Shown here: one piece after another, positions 8,344 through 16,739 of the stretch | Numbering within the stretch: the stretch's first letter is position 1 | Layout of the letters: every line of letters begins with the position of its first letter | Assembly (NCBI RefSeq): GCF_042434095.1 | Contig: NZ_JBHLUE010000017.1 | Span: 186,001-250,000, forward strand | Length of the DNA stretch: 64,000 nucleotides | From: KBS50 sp042434095 | GTDB lineage: Bacteria > Actinomycetota > Actinomycetes > Mycobacteriales > Micromonosporaceae | Reading direction: 5' to 3' | The notes under the pieces: generated by a model | The model's database searches: none | The model's input: only the letters and a program-made list of their open reading frames with translations | Told to the model about the DNA's origin: nothing | Made by a program: the position numbers and the translations under genes

Positions 8344-9536
8344 TCCTGGTGCTGCGGGCGCTCGGGATCGGTGACCTGGCCACCGCCGTGCCGGCGCTGC
8401 GCGGGCTGCGGGGGGCCTGGCCGGACCGTCCGCTGGCGCTCGCCGCGCCCGGCTGGCTGGCGCCGCTGGTCGAGCTGACCGGCTGCGTCGACCGGCTGAT
8501 CCCCGTCGACGGGCTGGCGGGGGAGGGACTCGACGGCGTCGGAATGGGTGCTGACGGCGCGGCCGGCGACGCTGACGGCGCGGCCGGCGACGGGCGACGC
8601 GGCCGGTCGCCCGGCGAGCACCGGCCCGGCCCGTCGCCCGGCTACCCCCGGCGCGGGCCGGTGGCGGGTGGGGCCGGGCCGTACCGCGCGGTGAACCTGC
8701 ATGGGCGGGGACCGGAGTCGCACCGCCTGCTCCGCCGGGCCACGTCGGCGCCGCTGCTGGCGTTCGCCTGTCCGGCGGCCGGGCACGCCGACGGTCCGCA
8801 GTGGCGCGCCGACGAGCACGAGGTCCGCCGCTGGTGCCGGCTGCTCGACTGGTACGGCGTACCGGCCGATCCGGCCGACCTGGAGCTGGACCGGCCCGAC
8901 CCGTCCCGGTGCCCGGTCGGGGTGACGGTGGTGCACCCGGGCGGCAAGGAGCCGGCCCGGCGCTGGTCGGCCGGGCGGTTCGCGGCGGTGGCCCGGGAGC
9001 TGGACCGGAGCGGGCACCGGGTGGTGGTGACCGGCTCGCCGGCCGAGCGGGAGCTGACCGCCCGGGTGGCGGCCGCGGCTGGCCTGCCGGCCACTTCCGC
9101 GCTCACCGGGCTCGGCCTGGCCGGGCTGGCCGCGCTGGTGGCGCACGCGCGGCTGGTGGTGAGCGCCGACACCGGGGTGGCGCACCTGGCCACCGCGTAC
9201 CGGACGCCCTCGGTCGTGCTGTTCGGACCGGTCCGTCCCGAGCACTGGGGCCCGCCCCCGGATCGTCCCTGGCACCGCGCCCTCTGGGCCGGTCCCGTCA
9301 CGGAGGCCGCCTCGGCGGACGCGGCCAGCTCGGCGGAGGCGGTCGGCTGGGCGAGCGTGCCCGGTCCGGCGGGCACGGTTGGTCCGGCGGACGCGGACCC
9401 GGACGGTGCGCACTCCGGGCTGCATCCGGCGCTGGCGGCCATCGGCGTGGACGAGGTGTTGGCGGCGGCCGTGGCGGTCGACCGGCTCGGCCGAGCCGGG
9501 GAGGTCGGGTCGGTGCCGGCGTTCTCGCGTCCTTGA
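8340..9536 (+). CDS. GT9 family glycosyltransferase (heptosyltransferase-like)
   Basis: A 398-residue GT-B protein of family GT9, which contains LPS heptosyltransferases WaaC/WaaF/WaaQ. Recognisable are LRALGIGDLATAVPAL at the N terminus, the donor-site VHPGGKEPARRW, and SADTGVAHLATAYRTPSVVLFGP, the family signature. About 60 residues near 58-115 and ~60 near the C terminus are Gly/Ala/Asp-rich low-complexity inserts not usual in the family. It starts at a GTGA overlap, closing the six-gene operon, and is convergent with a membrane protein gene. With GmhA- and HldE-like enzymes just upstream, transfer of an ADP-activated heptose is the best inference. Confidence 0.87.
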   Translation: MILVLRALGIGDLATAVPALRGLRGAWPDRPLALAAPGWLAPLVELTGCVDRLIPVDGLAGEGLDGVGMGADGAAGDADGAAGDGRRGRSPGEHRPGPSPGYPRRGPVAGGAGPYRAVNLHGRGPESHRLLRRATSAPLLAFACPAAGHADGPQWRADEHEVRRWCRLLDWYGVPADPADLELDRPDPSRCPVGVTVVHPGGKEPARRWSAGRFAAVARELDRSGHRVVVTGSPAERELTARVAAAAGLPATSALTGLGLAGLAALVAHARLVVSADTGVAHLATAYRTPSVVLFGPVRPEHWGPPPDRPWHRALWAGPVTEAASADAASSAEAVGWASVPGPAGTVGPADADPDGAHSGLHPALAAIGVDEVLAAAVAVDRLGRAGEVGSVPAFSRP

Positions 9537-9566
9537 CCCGTCGCCTCGCCCGGACCGTCCGGGCCG

Positions 9567-10208
9567 CTACTGCGCGGCTGCCGGGCCGGGACCGGGCTCG
9601 GGGTGCGCGGCCAGAAACGCCCGGGCCGCCCGGACGTCCCGCAGCACCAGCGCCGCACCGACGGCCAGGATCAGGATCAGGACGCCCGCGAAAATCAGCC
9701 GGACGATGGTGAAGCTGGTGAGCGCGCCGCCGAGCTGGAGCAGCGTCAGCCCCGCCATCAGCCACACCACCCAGCGTTGGCCGGCCATCTGCGCGGCCGT
9801 CCGGCGCAGGAACGGCAGGTCGGAATCCGCGAACGGAGCCCGACCGCGCAGCCGCGCCATCGCCTTCCGGCGGCTGCCCCAGCCGAGCACCGTCAGCGGG
9901 GAGCCCGGTCCGCCGCCGAGGGCACGCCTGATCCGCACCCCTCGGACGATCGCGGCGAGCTCGACCGCCAACCCAAGGACGGTGAGGACCCCGCCGGCGA
10001 CCGACGCCCACTCCGGCCGGTGGACGGGCCGGGTCGGGTTGTGGCCGGTGGTGAGGCCGATGGCGAACGCGACGAGCAGCACCGTCACGGTGGCCACCAC
10101 CACGATCAGCAGCAGCCGGCGGCGGAACGTTCGGTGCCGCCGGGCGATCGACGGGTCGTCCGGCCCACTCATACCCCTCCACAGCGGGCGCTCCTGCTCG
10201 GCAGCCAC
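9567..10208 (-). CDS. Membrane protein of unknown function (paralogue of the next gene)
   Basis: A 213-residue protein with about four hydrophobic segments (near residues 31-51, 67-90, 143-165 and 170-188). The part after residue 125 (SDLPFLRRTAAQMAGQRW, then ALVLRDVRAARAFLAAH) matches the neighbouring 141-residue protein (DLPFLREVARRVVRQRW, AFILRDAHRAAAFLRQH), so the two are duplicates. The start may be the GTG at 10208 or the ATG at 10172 (MSGPDDP). No family name is recognised. It lies 80 bases downstream of the paralogue, which overlaps the TetR gene, so it may belong to that operon. Confidence 0.7.
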   Translation of the reverse strand: MAAEQERPLWRGMSGPDDPSIARRHRTFRRRLLLIVVVATVTVLLVAFAIGLTTGHNPTRPVHRPEWASVAGGVLTVLGLAVELAAIVRGVRIRRALGGGPGSPLTVLGWGSRRKAMARLRGRAPFADSDLPFLRRTAAQMAGQRWVVWLMAGLTLLQLGGALTSFTIVRLIFAGVLILILAVGAALVLRDVRAARAFLAAHPEPGPGPAAAQ

Positions 10209-10288
10209 GGCATCCCCGTTCCCTGGTCCGATGTGGAGAACATTCCCTCGGGGCGTGACGGGGAACCATGGATCCGCGGGCGGATCGA

Positions 10289-10714
10289 TCAGCCCTCGTC
10301 TGCGGAGTGTTGCCGGAGGAAGGCCGCGGCCCGGTGGGCGTCCCGGAGGATGAACGCGGCGCCCGCCCCGATCAGCAGGACAGCGGCGAGCACGAACCCA
10401 AACCCGGCAGCCGGGCGGGGGTCGCGGACCGCCGGGCCGAGGGCGATCAGCACGACGCCCACGGGGGGCAGGACCCGCCAGCGCTGCCGCACCACCCGCC
10501 GGGCCACCTCGCGCAGGAACGGCAGGTCAGCCGGGTCGACCGCGTCGGCCCGGCGGATCCGGCGCAGCGCCGCGCGGCACTCCTCGGCGGTCCGGTCACC
10601 GGCAGGCGAATCGGGTTCGGTCCGCAGCCGCCCGGTGGCGGCGGCGTATCCGATGGCGCCCAACCCTACGACCAGGCCGAGGGCCATGAGCAGGACCGGG
10701 ATCACGCCGGTCAT
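10289..10714 (-). CDS. Small membrane protein, paralogue, coupled to TetR gene
   Basis: A 141-residue protein with hydrophobic segments near residues 5-25, 83-93 and 104-121. Between them is a soluble stretch ending DLPFLREVARRVVRQRWR. It shares this motif and the LRD.(H/R).A.AFL end with the preceding 213-residue protein. Its ATG overlaps the stop of the TetR gene (ATGA), so it is co-translated with the regulator. This suggests a role linked to the regulated efflux system, but no function is recognised. Confidence 0.72.
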   Translation of the reverse strand: MTGVIPVLLMALGLVVGLGAIGYAAATGRLRTEPDSPAGDRTAEECRAALRRIRRADAVDPADLPFLREVARRVVRQRWRVLPPVGVVLIALGPAVRDPRPAAGFGFVLAAVLLIGAGAAFILRDAHRAAAFLRQHSADEG

Positions 10715-11475
10715 GCCGGCGCTCCGGTGCGCTGAGCGACCAGCGTGGCCACTCCGTCGAGGATGCGGTCCAGGCCGAAGTCGAAGTCCGCGTCGGGATC
10801 CGCTTCCTGCTCGGCGGCGAACAGGTCCCCGGCGATCAACCCGTGCAGCTCAGGGAACCGGCCCGCGTCCACCAGCAGCGCCAGCCGCTGCCCGTACCCG
10901 CTCATGGCCTCCTCGGCGGTCACCCCGCGGGCTCCGGCCGCCGCCGCGATGTCCAGGGTGACCTGCGCCCAGTAGCGCACGTAGCCGGCCAGCAACATGA
11001 CGGTGGACAACTTCTCCGGGCCGGTGAGCCCGGTGGTCCGCAGCGCCACGAGAGCGTCCTCCATCCAGTGCATCTGGTTGGGCAGGATCGGTGGCGATTC
11101 GACCGGGACGTGGCGCAGCCACGGGTGGCGACGGTAGCCCTCGAGCACCCCGCGGGCCCATCGGGCCAGGCCCGTTCGCCAGTCCAGGTCCGGATCCGGC
11201 GCCGGCGGGAGGCCGTACGCGGCATCGGTCATCAGGGCGAGCAGTTCGCCCTTGGCGCCGACGTAGCGGTACAGCGCCATGGTGCCGGCGCCCAGCTCCT
11301 TGGCCACCCGCCCCATCGAGACCGCTGCCAGGCCGTCCGCCTCGGCCACCGTGATGGCGGCTTGGACGATGCGGTCCAGGCTGAGCGCCGGCCGGGGCCC
11401 CTTGGCCGGCCGCTCGCGCCGACCCCAGGCGGCCGCCAGGCTCGCCGGCAGGCCGGTCCCGGTGTCGTCTTCCAT
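10711..11475 (-). CDS. TetR family regulator (TetR_C type)
   Basis: A 254-residue repressor. The HTH spans about residues 33-78 (IVQAAITVAEADGLAAVSM, VAKELGAGTMALYRYV, KGELL). The rest is the larger TetR-class-C ligand domain found in regulators of drug efflux pumps. The ATG at 11475 is chosen because GAGGGAG lies 7 bases upstream; a GTG directly before it is the alternative. It diverges from the MFS gene at 11574. The 99-base gap holds two 15-bp palindromes, so it most likely represses both itself and the pump until an inducing drug binds. Confidence 0.88.
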   Translation of the reverse strand: MEDDTGTGLPASLAAAWGRRERPAKGPRPALSLDRIVQAAITVAEADGLAAVSMGRVAKELGAGTMALYRYVGAKGELLALMTDAAYGLPPAPDPDLDWRTGLARWARGVLEGYRRHPWLRHVPVESPPILPNQMHWMEDALVALRTTGLTGPEKLSTVMLLAGYVRYWAQVTLDIAAAAGARGVTAEEAMSGYGQRLALLVDAGRFPELHGLIAGDLFAAEQEADPDADFDFGLDRILDGVATLVAQRTGAPA

Positions 11476-11513
11476 CACGTCGCTCCCTCGGGGTTGACGG
11501 CCATCCTATTACC

Positions 11514-11549
11514 GCGTGTATCTTACGCAGAAGAGCGTATGCCATACGC
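11514..11549. promoter_or_regulatory. Two TetR operator candidates in divergent promoter
   Basis: A perfect 7+1+7 palindrome, GCGTATG-C-CATACGC, lies at 11535-11549. A second, weaker copy, GCGTGTATCTTACGC, lies at 11514-11528. Their centres are 21 bp apart, two helical turns, placing two dimers on one face of the DNA. A TTGACG at 11494 and TATCTT at 11519 could be the MFS promoter, so binding would block it. Confidence 0.72.
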
Positions 11550-11573
11550 AAAAGGCGACGACGGGGAACGGCG

Positions 11574-13352
11574 GTGAGCGCGATGAGCGCGGAGAACGGT
11601 GCGGGGCACCGGGCGGTGACCAGCGCGGGGCACGGAGCGGTGAGCGGTGCCGAGCGCCGGGCGGGGCGCCGGGAATGGACCGGCTTCGGCGTGCTCATGC
11701 TGCCGCTGCTGCTGGTCTCGATGGACGTGTCGGTGCTCTACTTCGCGGTCCCGTTCCTCAGCCGGGAACTGCGGCCCACCGGCACCGAGCAGTTGTGGAT
11801 CTTCGACATCTACGGGTTCGTGCTGGCCGGTCTCCTGATCACGATGGGCGCGCTGGGCGACCGCATCGGCCGGCGCCGGCTCCTGCTCATCGGCGCCGTG
11901 GCGTTCGGCGCCGCATCCCTGCTGGCCGCCTACGCCGGCAGCGCCGAGCTGCTCATCCTGGCCCGGGCGCTGCTCGGGGTGGGTGGCGCCACCCTCATGC
12001 CGTCCACGCTGGGCCTGATCCGGGCGATGTTCCGCGACGAGCGGGAACGGGGGAAGGCCATCGCGATCTGGACGGCCGCCATGACCGGCGGCATCGCGAT
12101 CGGCCCGGTGCTCAGCGGGCTCCTGCTGGAGCACTTCTGGTGGGGCTCGGTCTTCCTGATCAATCTGCCCGCCATGGCCCTGCTGGTCCTGCTCGGGCCG
12201 GTCGTGCTGCCCGAACACCGCAGCCCCACGGCCGGCGGGTTCGACGTGCTGAGCTCGGTGCTGTCGCTGGCCACGATCCTGCCGGTGATCTACGGCATCA
12301 AGGAGCTGGCCCGCAACGGCCTCGCGGTGGTCCCCGTGCTGGCCATCGTGCTGGGCGTCGGCTTCGGCGCCGCCTTCCTGCGCCGGCAGCGCCGCCGGCC
12401 ACAACCGATGCTCGACCTGGCGCTGTTCCGCCGCCCGGCGTTCGCCGGCTCGCTGCTGGTCAACGTGCTCGGCATGTTCGCGCTGGTCGGCTTCGCCATC
12501 TTCACCACCCAGTACCTGCAGCTGGTGGCCGGGATGAGCCCGTTGCGGGCCGCCCTGTGGAGCGTGCTGCCGACCGTCGTCGTGGGCGGGGTGGCGCCGC
12601 TGGCCGCCGCGCTCGCCGCCCGGACCAATCGCGCGTACGTCATGGCCGGCGGCTTCCTCGTCGCGGCGGGCGGGTTCGCCCTGCTGACCCGGGTGCCGGC
12701 CGAGGCGGGCCTGTGGGTCCTGCTGACCGGCGCGACCGGCTACGCGGCCGGCGTGGTGGCGGTGCTGTCCCTGGTCACCGACGTCGTGCTGGGTGAGGCC
12801 CCGCCCGACCGCGCCGGCACGGTCTCCGGCCTGCTGGAGTCGGCGACCGAGTTCGCCGGCGCCCTCGGGATGGCGCTGCTGGGCAGCGTGGGGACCGCGG
12901 TCTACCGGCGGGACATGGGCGGACCGCTGCCCGGGCTGCCGGCCGCGGCGGCGGCTCCGGCCCGCGAGACGCTGGCCGGCGCGTACACGGTGGCCGGCAC
13001 GCTCCCGGCCGACGCGGCCGCGGCGCTGCTGCGCGCGGCCCGGTCGGCCTTCCTGGCCGGCCTGCACGCGGCGGCCGTGGTGGCCCTGCTGGTGATGCTG
13101 CTGGCCGCCGGGCTCTGCCTGTTGCTCCGCCGCGCCCACGCCGCCGGCCGGCCCGGCTCGCCGGCCCCCGCCGACACCCCTGCCGGCCGCGCCGGGTCGG
13201 CGGCGCCCGCCGACACCCCTGCCGGCCGCGCCGGGTCGCCGGCCCCCGCCGGCCGCGCCGGGTCGGCGGCGCCCGCCGACACAACCGCCGCGGCGGCTCC
13301 CACCGGGGCGGTTGCCGGGGAGGCGCCGGTCGACGCCGTCACCGAGCGGTAG
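11574..13352 (+). CDS. MFS multidrug efflux transporter (DHA2/SmvA-QacA type)
   Basis: A 592-residue inner-membrane transporter with about 14 hydrophobic helices. After a ~35-residue cytoplasmic N terminus, helix 1 has VSMDVSVLYFAVPFL. Motif A is GDRIGRRRLLLIG, and the antiporter motif C region reads WTAAMTGGIAIGPVLSGLL. These match proton-driven DHA2 drug exporters. The last ~65 residues are an Ala/Pro/Gly tail with imperfect 39-base repeats. GTG at 11574 follows GGGGAA; an ATG at 11583 is possible. Divergent TetR regulation and two operators support drug-inducible expression. Substrate unknown, probably cationic or amphipathic compounds. Confidence 0.88.
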   Translation: MSAMSAENGAGHRAVTSAGHGAVSGAERRAGRREWTGFGVLMLPLLLVSMDVSVLYFAVPFLSRELRPTGTEQLWIFDIYGFVLAGLLITMGALGDRIGRRRLLLIGAVAFGAASLLAAYAGSAELLILARALLGVGGATLMPSTLGLIRAMFRDERERGKAIAIWTAAMTGGIAIGPVLSGLLLEHFWWGSVFLINLPAMALLVLLGPVVLPEHRSPTAGGFDVLSSVLSLATILPVIYGIKELARNGLAVVPVLAIVLGVGFGAAFLRRQRRRPQPMLDLALFRRPAFAGSLLVNVLGMFALVGFAIFTTQYLQLVAGMSPLRAALWSVLPTVVVGGVAPLAAALAARTNRAYVMAGGFLVAAGGFALLTRVPAEAGLWVLLTGATGYAAGVVAVLSLVTDVVLGEAPPDRAGTVSGLLESATEFAGALGMALLGSVGTAVYRRDMGGPLPGLPAAAAAPARETLAGAYTVAGTLPADAAAALLRAARSAFLAGLHAAAVVALLVMLLAAGLCLLLRRAHAAGRPGSPAPADTPAGRAGSAAPADTPAGRAGSPAPAGRAGSAAPADTTAAAAPTGAVAGEAPVDAVTER

Positions 13353-13389
13353 CGCCGCCGAGGGTCCGTGCGGGTGGTGACTGCCTCGG

Positions 13390-13439
13390 CGAACGACGTA
13401 CCTCTCGGTCATAGATGTGACCGAGAGGTATGTCGTTCG
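13390..13439. terminator. 22-bp inverted repeat between convergent genes
   Basis: Arms at 13390-13411 and 13418-13439 pair over 22 bases with one mismatch (a possible G-U pair) around a 6-base loop. It sits between the convergent MFS and 167-residue hypothetical genes, so a bidirectional terminator is likely. No T-tract follows, as is common in actinobacteria. A dispersed palindromic repeat is the alternative. Confidence 0.65.
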
Positions 13440-13522
13440 AGCCGTGTGTCATGGCGGCCGAGGTGTCGCTCCGTGGCAAGCCCTGAGACCCACCGGCCGG
13501 GCCGCGGCTGCGGTCGTCGCGG

Positions 13523-14026
13523 TCAGTCGTTGAGCACGTGCGACAGCTCGTCGCGGAACCGGCGCTCCGACTCGCTGACCGTCTCGCCGCCCAGGCCGAG
13601 GAAGCCGCCGCTGGGCGCCGCCGACACGACCTGCTCAGTGATCTTGAGGAGCCAGTCCTTGTACGCCCCGGTGTCGCCCTCGGGCGCCTTGCCCGCCAGC
13701 AGCTTCGCGGCCGTTCCGGCGCGGTGCAGCACGTCGGAGATCATCGCCTCCGGATCGCTGGGCTGGATCACCGGCAGTTCCTCACCGGCGTCCGGGTCGC
13801 CGGTCCGCTGTACCACCTCGCCGGCCACGGCCGCCACCAGCGGGCTCGCCGACTCGCGGCCGGCACCGATGGCGTCCAGCCCGGCGGCGTTCTCGGCCAT
13901 GGTACGGCGGGTGCTGTCCGACTCGGCCGCGCTGGCCGCTGTCAACACCGCCTGCGGCAGGTTGACGAGCAGGCTCCACTCGTCGTCGGTGAAACCGAAC
14001 TCGCTGTGCAACGGCTGATCCGTCAC
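13523..14026 (-). CDS. Conserved hypothetical protein, 167 aa
   Basis: A soluble, acidic, mostly helical protein without signal peptide or membrane segment. It opens MTDQPLHSEFGFTDDEWSLL and carries the stretches ASAAESDSTRRTMAENAAGL and SESERRFRDELSHVL. I do not recognise a named domain. Codon use fits the neighbours, and it is read leftward just downstream of recQ with a 55-base gap, so it may be co-transcribed with the helicase. Coding status is supported by G+C at third positions and by the absence of good alternatives. Confidence 0.75.
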   Translation of the reverse strand: MTDQPLHSEFGFTDDEWSLLVNLPQAVLTAASAAESDSTRRTMAENAAGLDAIGAGRESASPLVAAVAGEVVQRTGDPDAGEELPVIQPSDPEAMISDVLHRAGTAAKLLAGKAPEGDTGAYKDWLLKITEQVVSAAPSGGFLGLGGETVSESERRFRDELSHVLND

Positions 14027-14081
14027 GGCATCGTCCCCCTGAATCTGTCCGACCTCAATCGTGGATGGCGGTCAGCGTAGG

Positions 14082-15719
14082 TCAACGCCCATCGGCGGTG
14101 AGCAGGCCCTGCTCGCTCACGACACGGACCGAGAGCGTCTTGTATCCGACCTCATCGAACAGCACGGTCATCTTGTCGTCCTCGTAATTGAGCACCAGCC
14201 CCGCGCCCCACTCGTTGTGCCGCACCTGGCTGTGCACCGGGAACGGCCCGCTGGCCCGGTCGTCCGGCTGGCTCCGGCCGGCGGCGCAGTTGTCGCAGTG
14301 CCCGCAGATGTCGGTCATCTGCTCGCCGAAGTACGCCAGCAGGGTCTGCCCGCGGCACCCGTTGGTTTCCGCGTACGCCCGCATCATGTCGGTGCGGGAC
14401 CGCTGCACGGCCTGCTGCCGCTCCGCCTCCGCCACCGCGGCCCGGGCGGCCTCGGCCGGCTGCGGGGCGTAGCGGGGGCTGCCGATCATGTGGTTGTCGG
14501 TCGGCGCGGCCGCGCCCACGTGCTCCAGCAGCGCGAGCATGTTACCCAGCTTGCGCGGGCCGAGCCCGGACCGCTCCCGCAGCGTCACCTTGGTGGCCGG
14601 CTCCTTGCGCAGCAGCGCGGCAAGATTGCGCAGCTCCTTCTCGTCGGGCATGCCGCCGGAGAAGAACCGCTGCAACCCGATGTCCTCGGGCTGCCACAGC
14701 AGCAGCGCCCGGGCCGGCTCGCCGTCCCGACCGGCGCGGCCGATCTCCTGGAAGTAGCTGTCCGGTGAGTCCGGCAGCGCCATGTGCACCACCCAGGCGA
14801 TGTTCGGCTTGTCGATGCCCATGCCGAAGGCCGAGGTGGCCACCATGATCGGTACGCGGTCGTCCAGGAACGCCTCGTGCAGCTCGTGCCGGGCGTTCGC
14901 GGGCATCCCGCCGTGGTAGAACTCGGCCGGGAAGCCCGCCTTGGTGAGCTTCTCCGCCAGTTCTTCGGCCGCCCGCCGGGTCGGCACGTAGATGATGCCC
15001 GGCCGGGTGTCCTCGCGCAGCAGCGCGATCAGCCGGCGCCATCGGTAGGGCTCGGTGGGGCAGAGTGCCGCCTCGACGAAGATGTTCGGCCGATCCAACC
15101 CGGACACCACGATGGTCGGGTCCTTGAGCCCGAGCCGCTCGATGATGTCGTCGCGGACCGGCGGCGAGGCCGTGGCCGTCAGCGCCACCACCGCCGGGCG
15201 GCCGATGCCGCGGATGAGGTGCCCCAGCGCCAGGTAGTCCGGGCGGAAGTCGTGGCCCCAGGCCGAGATGCAGTGCGCCTCGTCGATCGCCACCAGGGCC
15301 GGGCGCAGCGCGCGTACCTCGGCCATCCGGTCCGGGTTGCTCAGCTGCTCCGGCGTGATGAACAGGAACTCGGCGGAGCCGTCCCGGATGGCCTCGAGCG
15401 CCGCGGCCTGCTGGCTCGCCGACTCGTGCGAGCTGATCCGGACGGCCCGCAGCTCGGAGCGTTCGCGCTCGTTCAGCGAGGCGATCTGGTCCTGCTGCAA
15501 CGCGAGCAGCGGGGAGATCACCACCGTGGGACCCGGGATCAGGCTGGCCGGGATCTGGTAGATCGCCGACTTGCCCGCGCCGGTCGGCAGCACGACCAGG
15601 GTGTCCCGACGCTTCATCACCGACCGCATGGCGGCGAGTTGGTTGGGGCGCAGTGTGTGCCAGCCGAAGAGGTTCTTGGCGGCGCGCCGCAACCGGCTGG
15701 AGTTCAGTGGCAGCTTCAT
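14082..15719 (-). CDS. recQ: RecQ family ATP-dependent DNA helicase
   Basis: A 545-residue 3'-5' helicase for recombination and replication-fork repair. Walker A PTGAGKS is at 45-51, followed by IDEAHC (DEAH box), TATASPPVR (motif III) and QEIGRAGRDG (motif VI). A RecQ zinc site has the exact C-x16-C-x2-C-x2-C spacing, ending CGHCDNC. No HRDC domain is present. Instead the C-terminal ~50 residues (HSQVRHNEWGAGLVLNYEDD, VLFDE.GYK) resemble the Tudor-like C-terminal domain of PcrA/UvrD, which can contact RNA polymerase. This architecture recurs in actinobacterial RecQ proteins. The start is the ATG at 15719. Confidence 0.93.
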   Translation of the reverse strand: MKLPLNSSRLRRAAKNLFGWHTLRPNQLAAMRSVMKRRDTLVVLPTGAGKSAIYQIPASLIPGPTVVISPLLALQQDQIASLNERERSELRAVRISSHESASQQAAALEAIRDGSAEFLFITPEQLSNPDRMAEVRALRPALVAIDEAHCISAWGHDFRPDYLALGHLIRGIGRPAVVALTATASPPVRDDIIERLGLKDPTIVVSGLDRPNIFVEAALCPTEPYRWRRLIALLREDTRPGIIYVPTRRAAEELAEKLTKAGFPAEFYHGGMPANARHELHEAFLDDRVPIMVATSAFGMGIDKPNIAWVVHMALPDSPDSYFQEIGRAGRDGEPARALLLWQPEDIGLQRFFSGGMPDEKELRNLAALLRKEPATKVTLRERSGLGPRKLGNMLALLEHVGAAAPTDNHMIGSPRYAPQPAEAARAAVAEAERQQAVQRSRTDMMRAYAETNGCRGQTLLAYFGEQMTDICGHCDNCAAGRSQPDDRASGPFPVHSQVRHNEWGAGLVLNYEDDKMTVLFDEVGYKTLSVRVVSEQGLLTADGR

Positions 15720-15883
15720 CGAGGGGCTCTGCTACCCCGGGCCGATCACGCCGAAACGGCGCCCAGCCGGAGGTGCCGATCCGGGTCGTCCCGGAACCGC
15801 CGCACCAGGTCCGCGTCGGCCATGGTGCAGTGTCAGCCGTCGCCGGTCTTGCCGGCCCTCGGCGCTCGTGCTGTCATCGCGTG

Positions 15884-16663
15884 ATGACCGTCTCCGGAAC
15901 GCTGAACTCCGCCGGTCCCGACCCGATCGGCTACATGGACGCCGCCGCCCGCACGAGCGTCGGCGCCGACTACAAGCGGCGACTGGTCGAGGCGCTGGCC
16001 GTCGAGCCGGGCCACACGGCCCTTGACCTGGGCTGCGGCCCGGGCACCGATCTCGACCGGCTCGCCGACGCGGTCGGGCCGACCGGTCGGGTGCTGGGCG
16101 TCGATCCCGATCCGGCGATGCTGGCAGAGGCGCGCCGCCGGCTGACGGCGCGACCGACGGTACGCCTCTGCCACGGCGACGGGCACGCGCTGCCGCTCGC
16201 CGACGGCAGCGTCGAACGGGCCAAGGTGGACCGGGTCCTGCAACATCTGGCGGCGCCGGGCCGCGCGGTCGCCGAACTGCGCCGGGTGGTACGGCCGGGC
16301 GGGCTGTTCGGGATGGCCGAGCCGGACTGGGACACCCTCGCCGTGTCGCATCCGGACGTCGCCTTCAGCCGGACGTTTGCTCGGTTCGTGGCCGGCCAGG
16401 TCCGCAACCCCACGATCGGTCGGCAGCTGGTGCGGCTGGTGGTCGACTGTGGCGCCCGGGTGCGGTCGGTGACGCCGGTGGCCGTGGCGTTCGCCGACTT
16501 CGACGAGGGCGACCAGATCCTCGGGCTGCGCCGCAACGTGGCCCGGGCCATCGAGGCGGGTGTGCTGGCCCGGGCCGCCGCCGAACGGTGGCTCGCCGAT
16601 CTCGCCGCGGGACCGTTCCTGGCCGGCTTCACGTTCTACCTGGTCATCGCCGAGTCCGTCTAG
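15884..16663 (+). CDS. Class I SAM-dependent methyltransferase
   Basis: A 259-residue methyltransferase of the UbiE/Methyltransf_11 type. Motif I is LDLGCGPGTD, followed by the acidic VDPDPAML, GDGHALPLADGS and HLAAPGRAVAELRRVVRPGG. The protein begins at the ATG at 15884, just after a GTG. The Shine-Dalgarno is weak, and an in-frame upstream extension lacks family similarity. It diverges from recQ and is convergent with the MBL hydrolase gene. The acceptor is not identifiable from sequence or context. Confidence 0.85.
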   Translation: MTVSGTLNSAGPDPIGYMDAAARTSVGADYKRRLVEALAVEPGHTALDLGCGPGTDLDRLADAVGPTGRVLGVDPDPAMLAEARRRLTARPTVRLCHGDGHALPLADGSVERAKVDRVLQHLAAPGRAVAELRRVVRPGGLFGMAEPDWDTLAVSHPDVAFSRTFARFVAGQVRNPTIGRQLVRLVVDCGARVRSVTPVAVAFADFDEGDQILGLRRNVARAIEAGVLARAAAERWLADLAAGPFLAGFTFYLVIAESV

Positions 16664-16739
16664 CCGGCGCGGATGGTCGATGCCGGCGCTCGCCGTTGAG
16701 CTTTCGGAATTCCGCTGCCCCGTGGGGACGGCGGGTGGG

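Noticed and set aside
9537..9566. Terminator between the heptose operon and the convergent membrane protein gene
   Set aside because: The CGGACCGTCCG-type inverted repeat is short and the gap is only 30 bases, so evidence is too weak.
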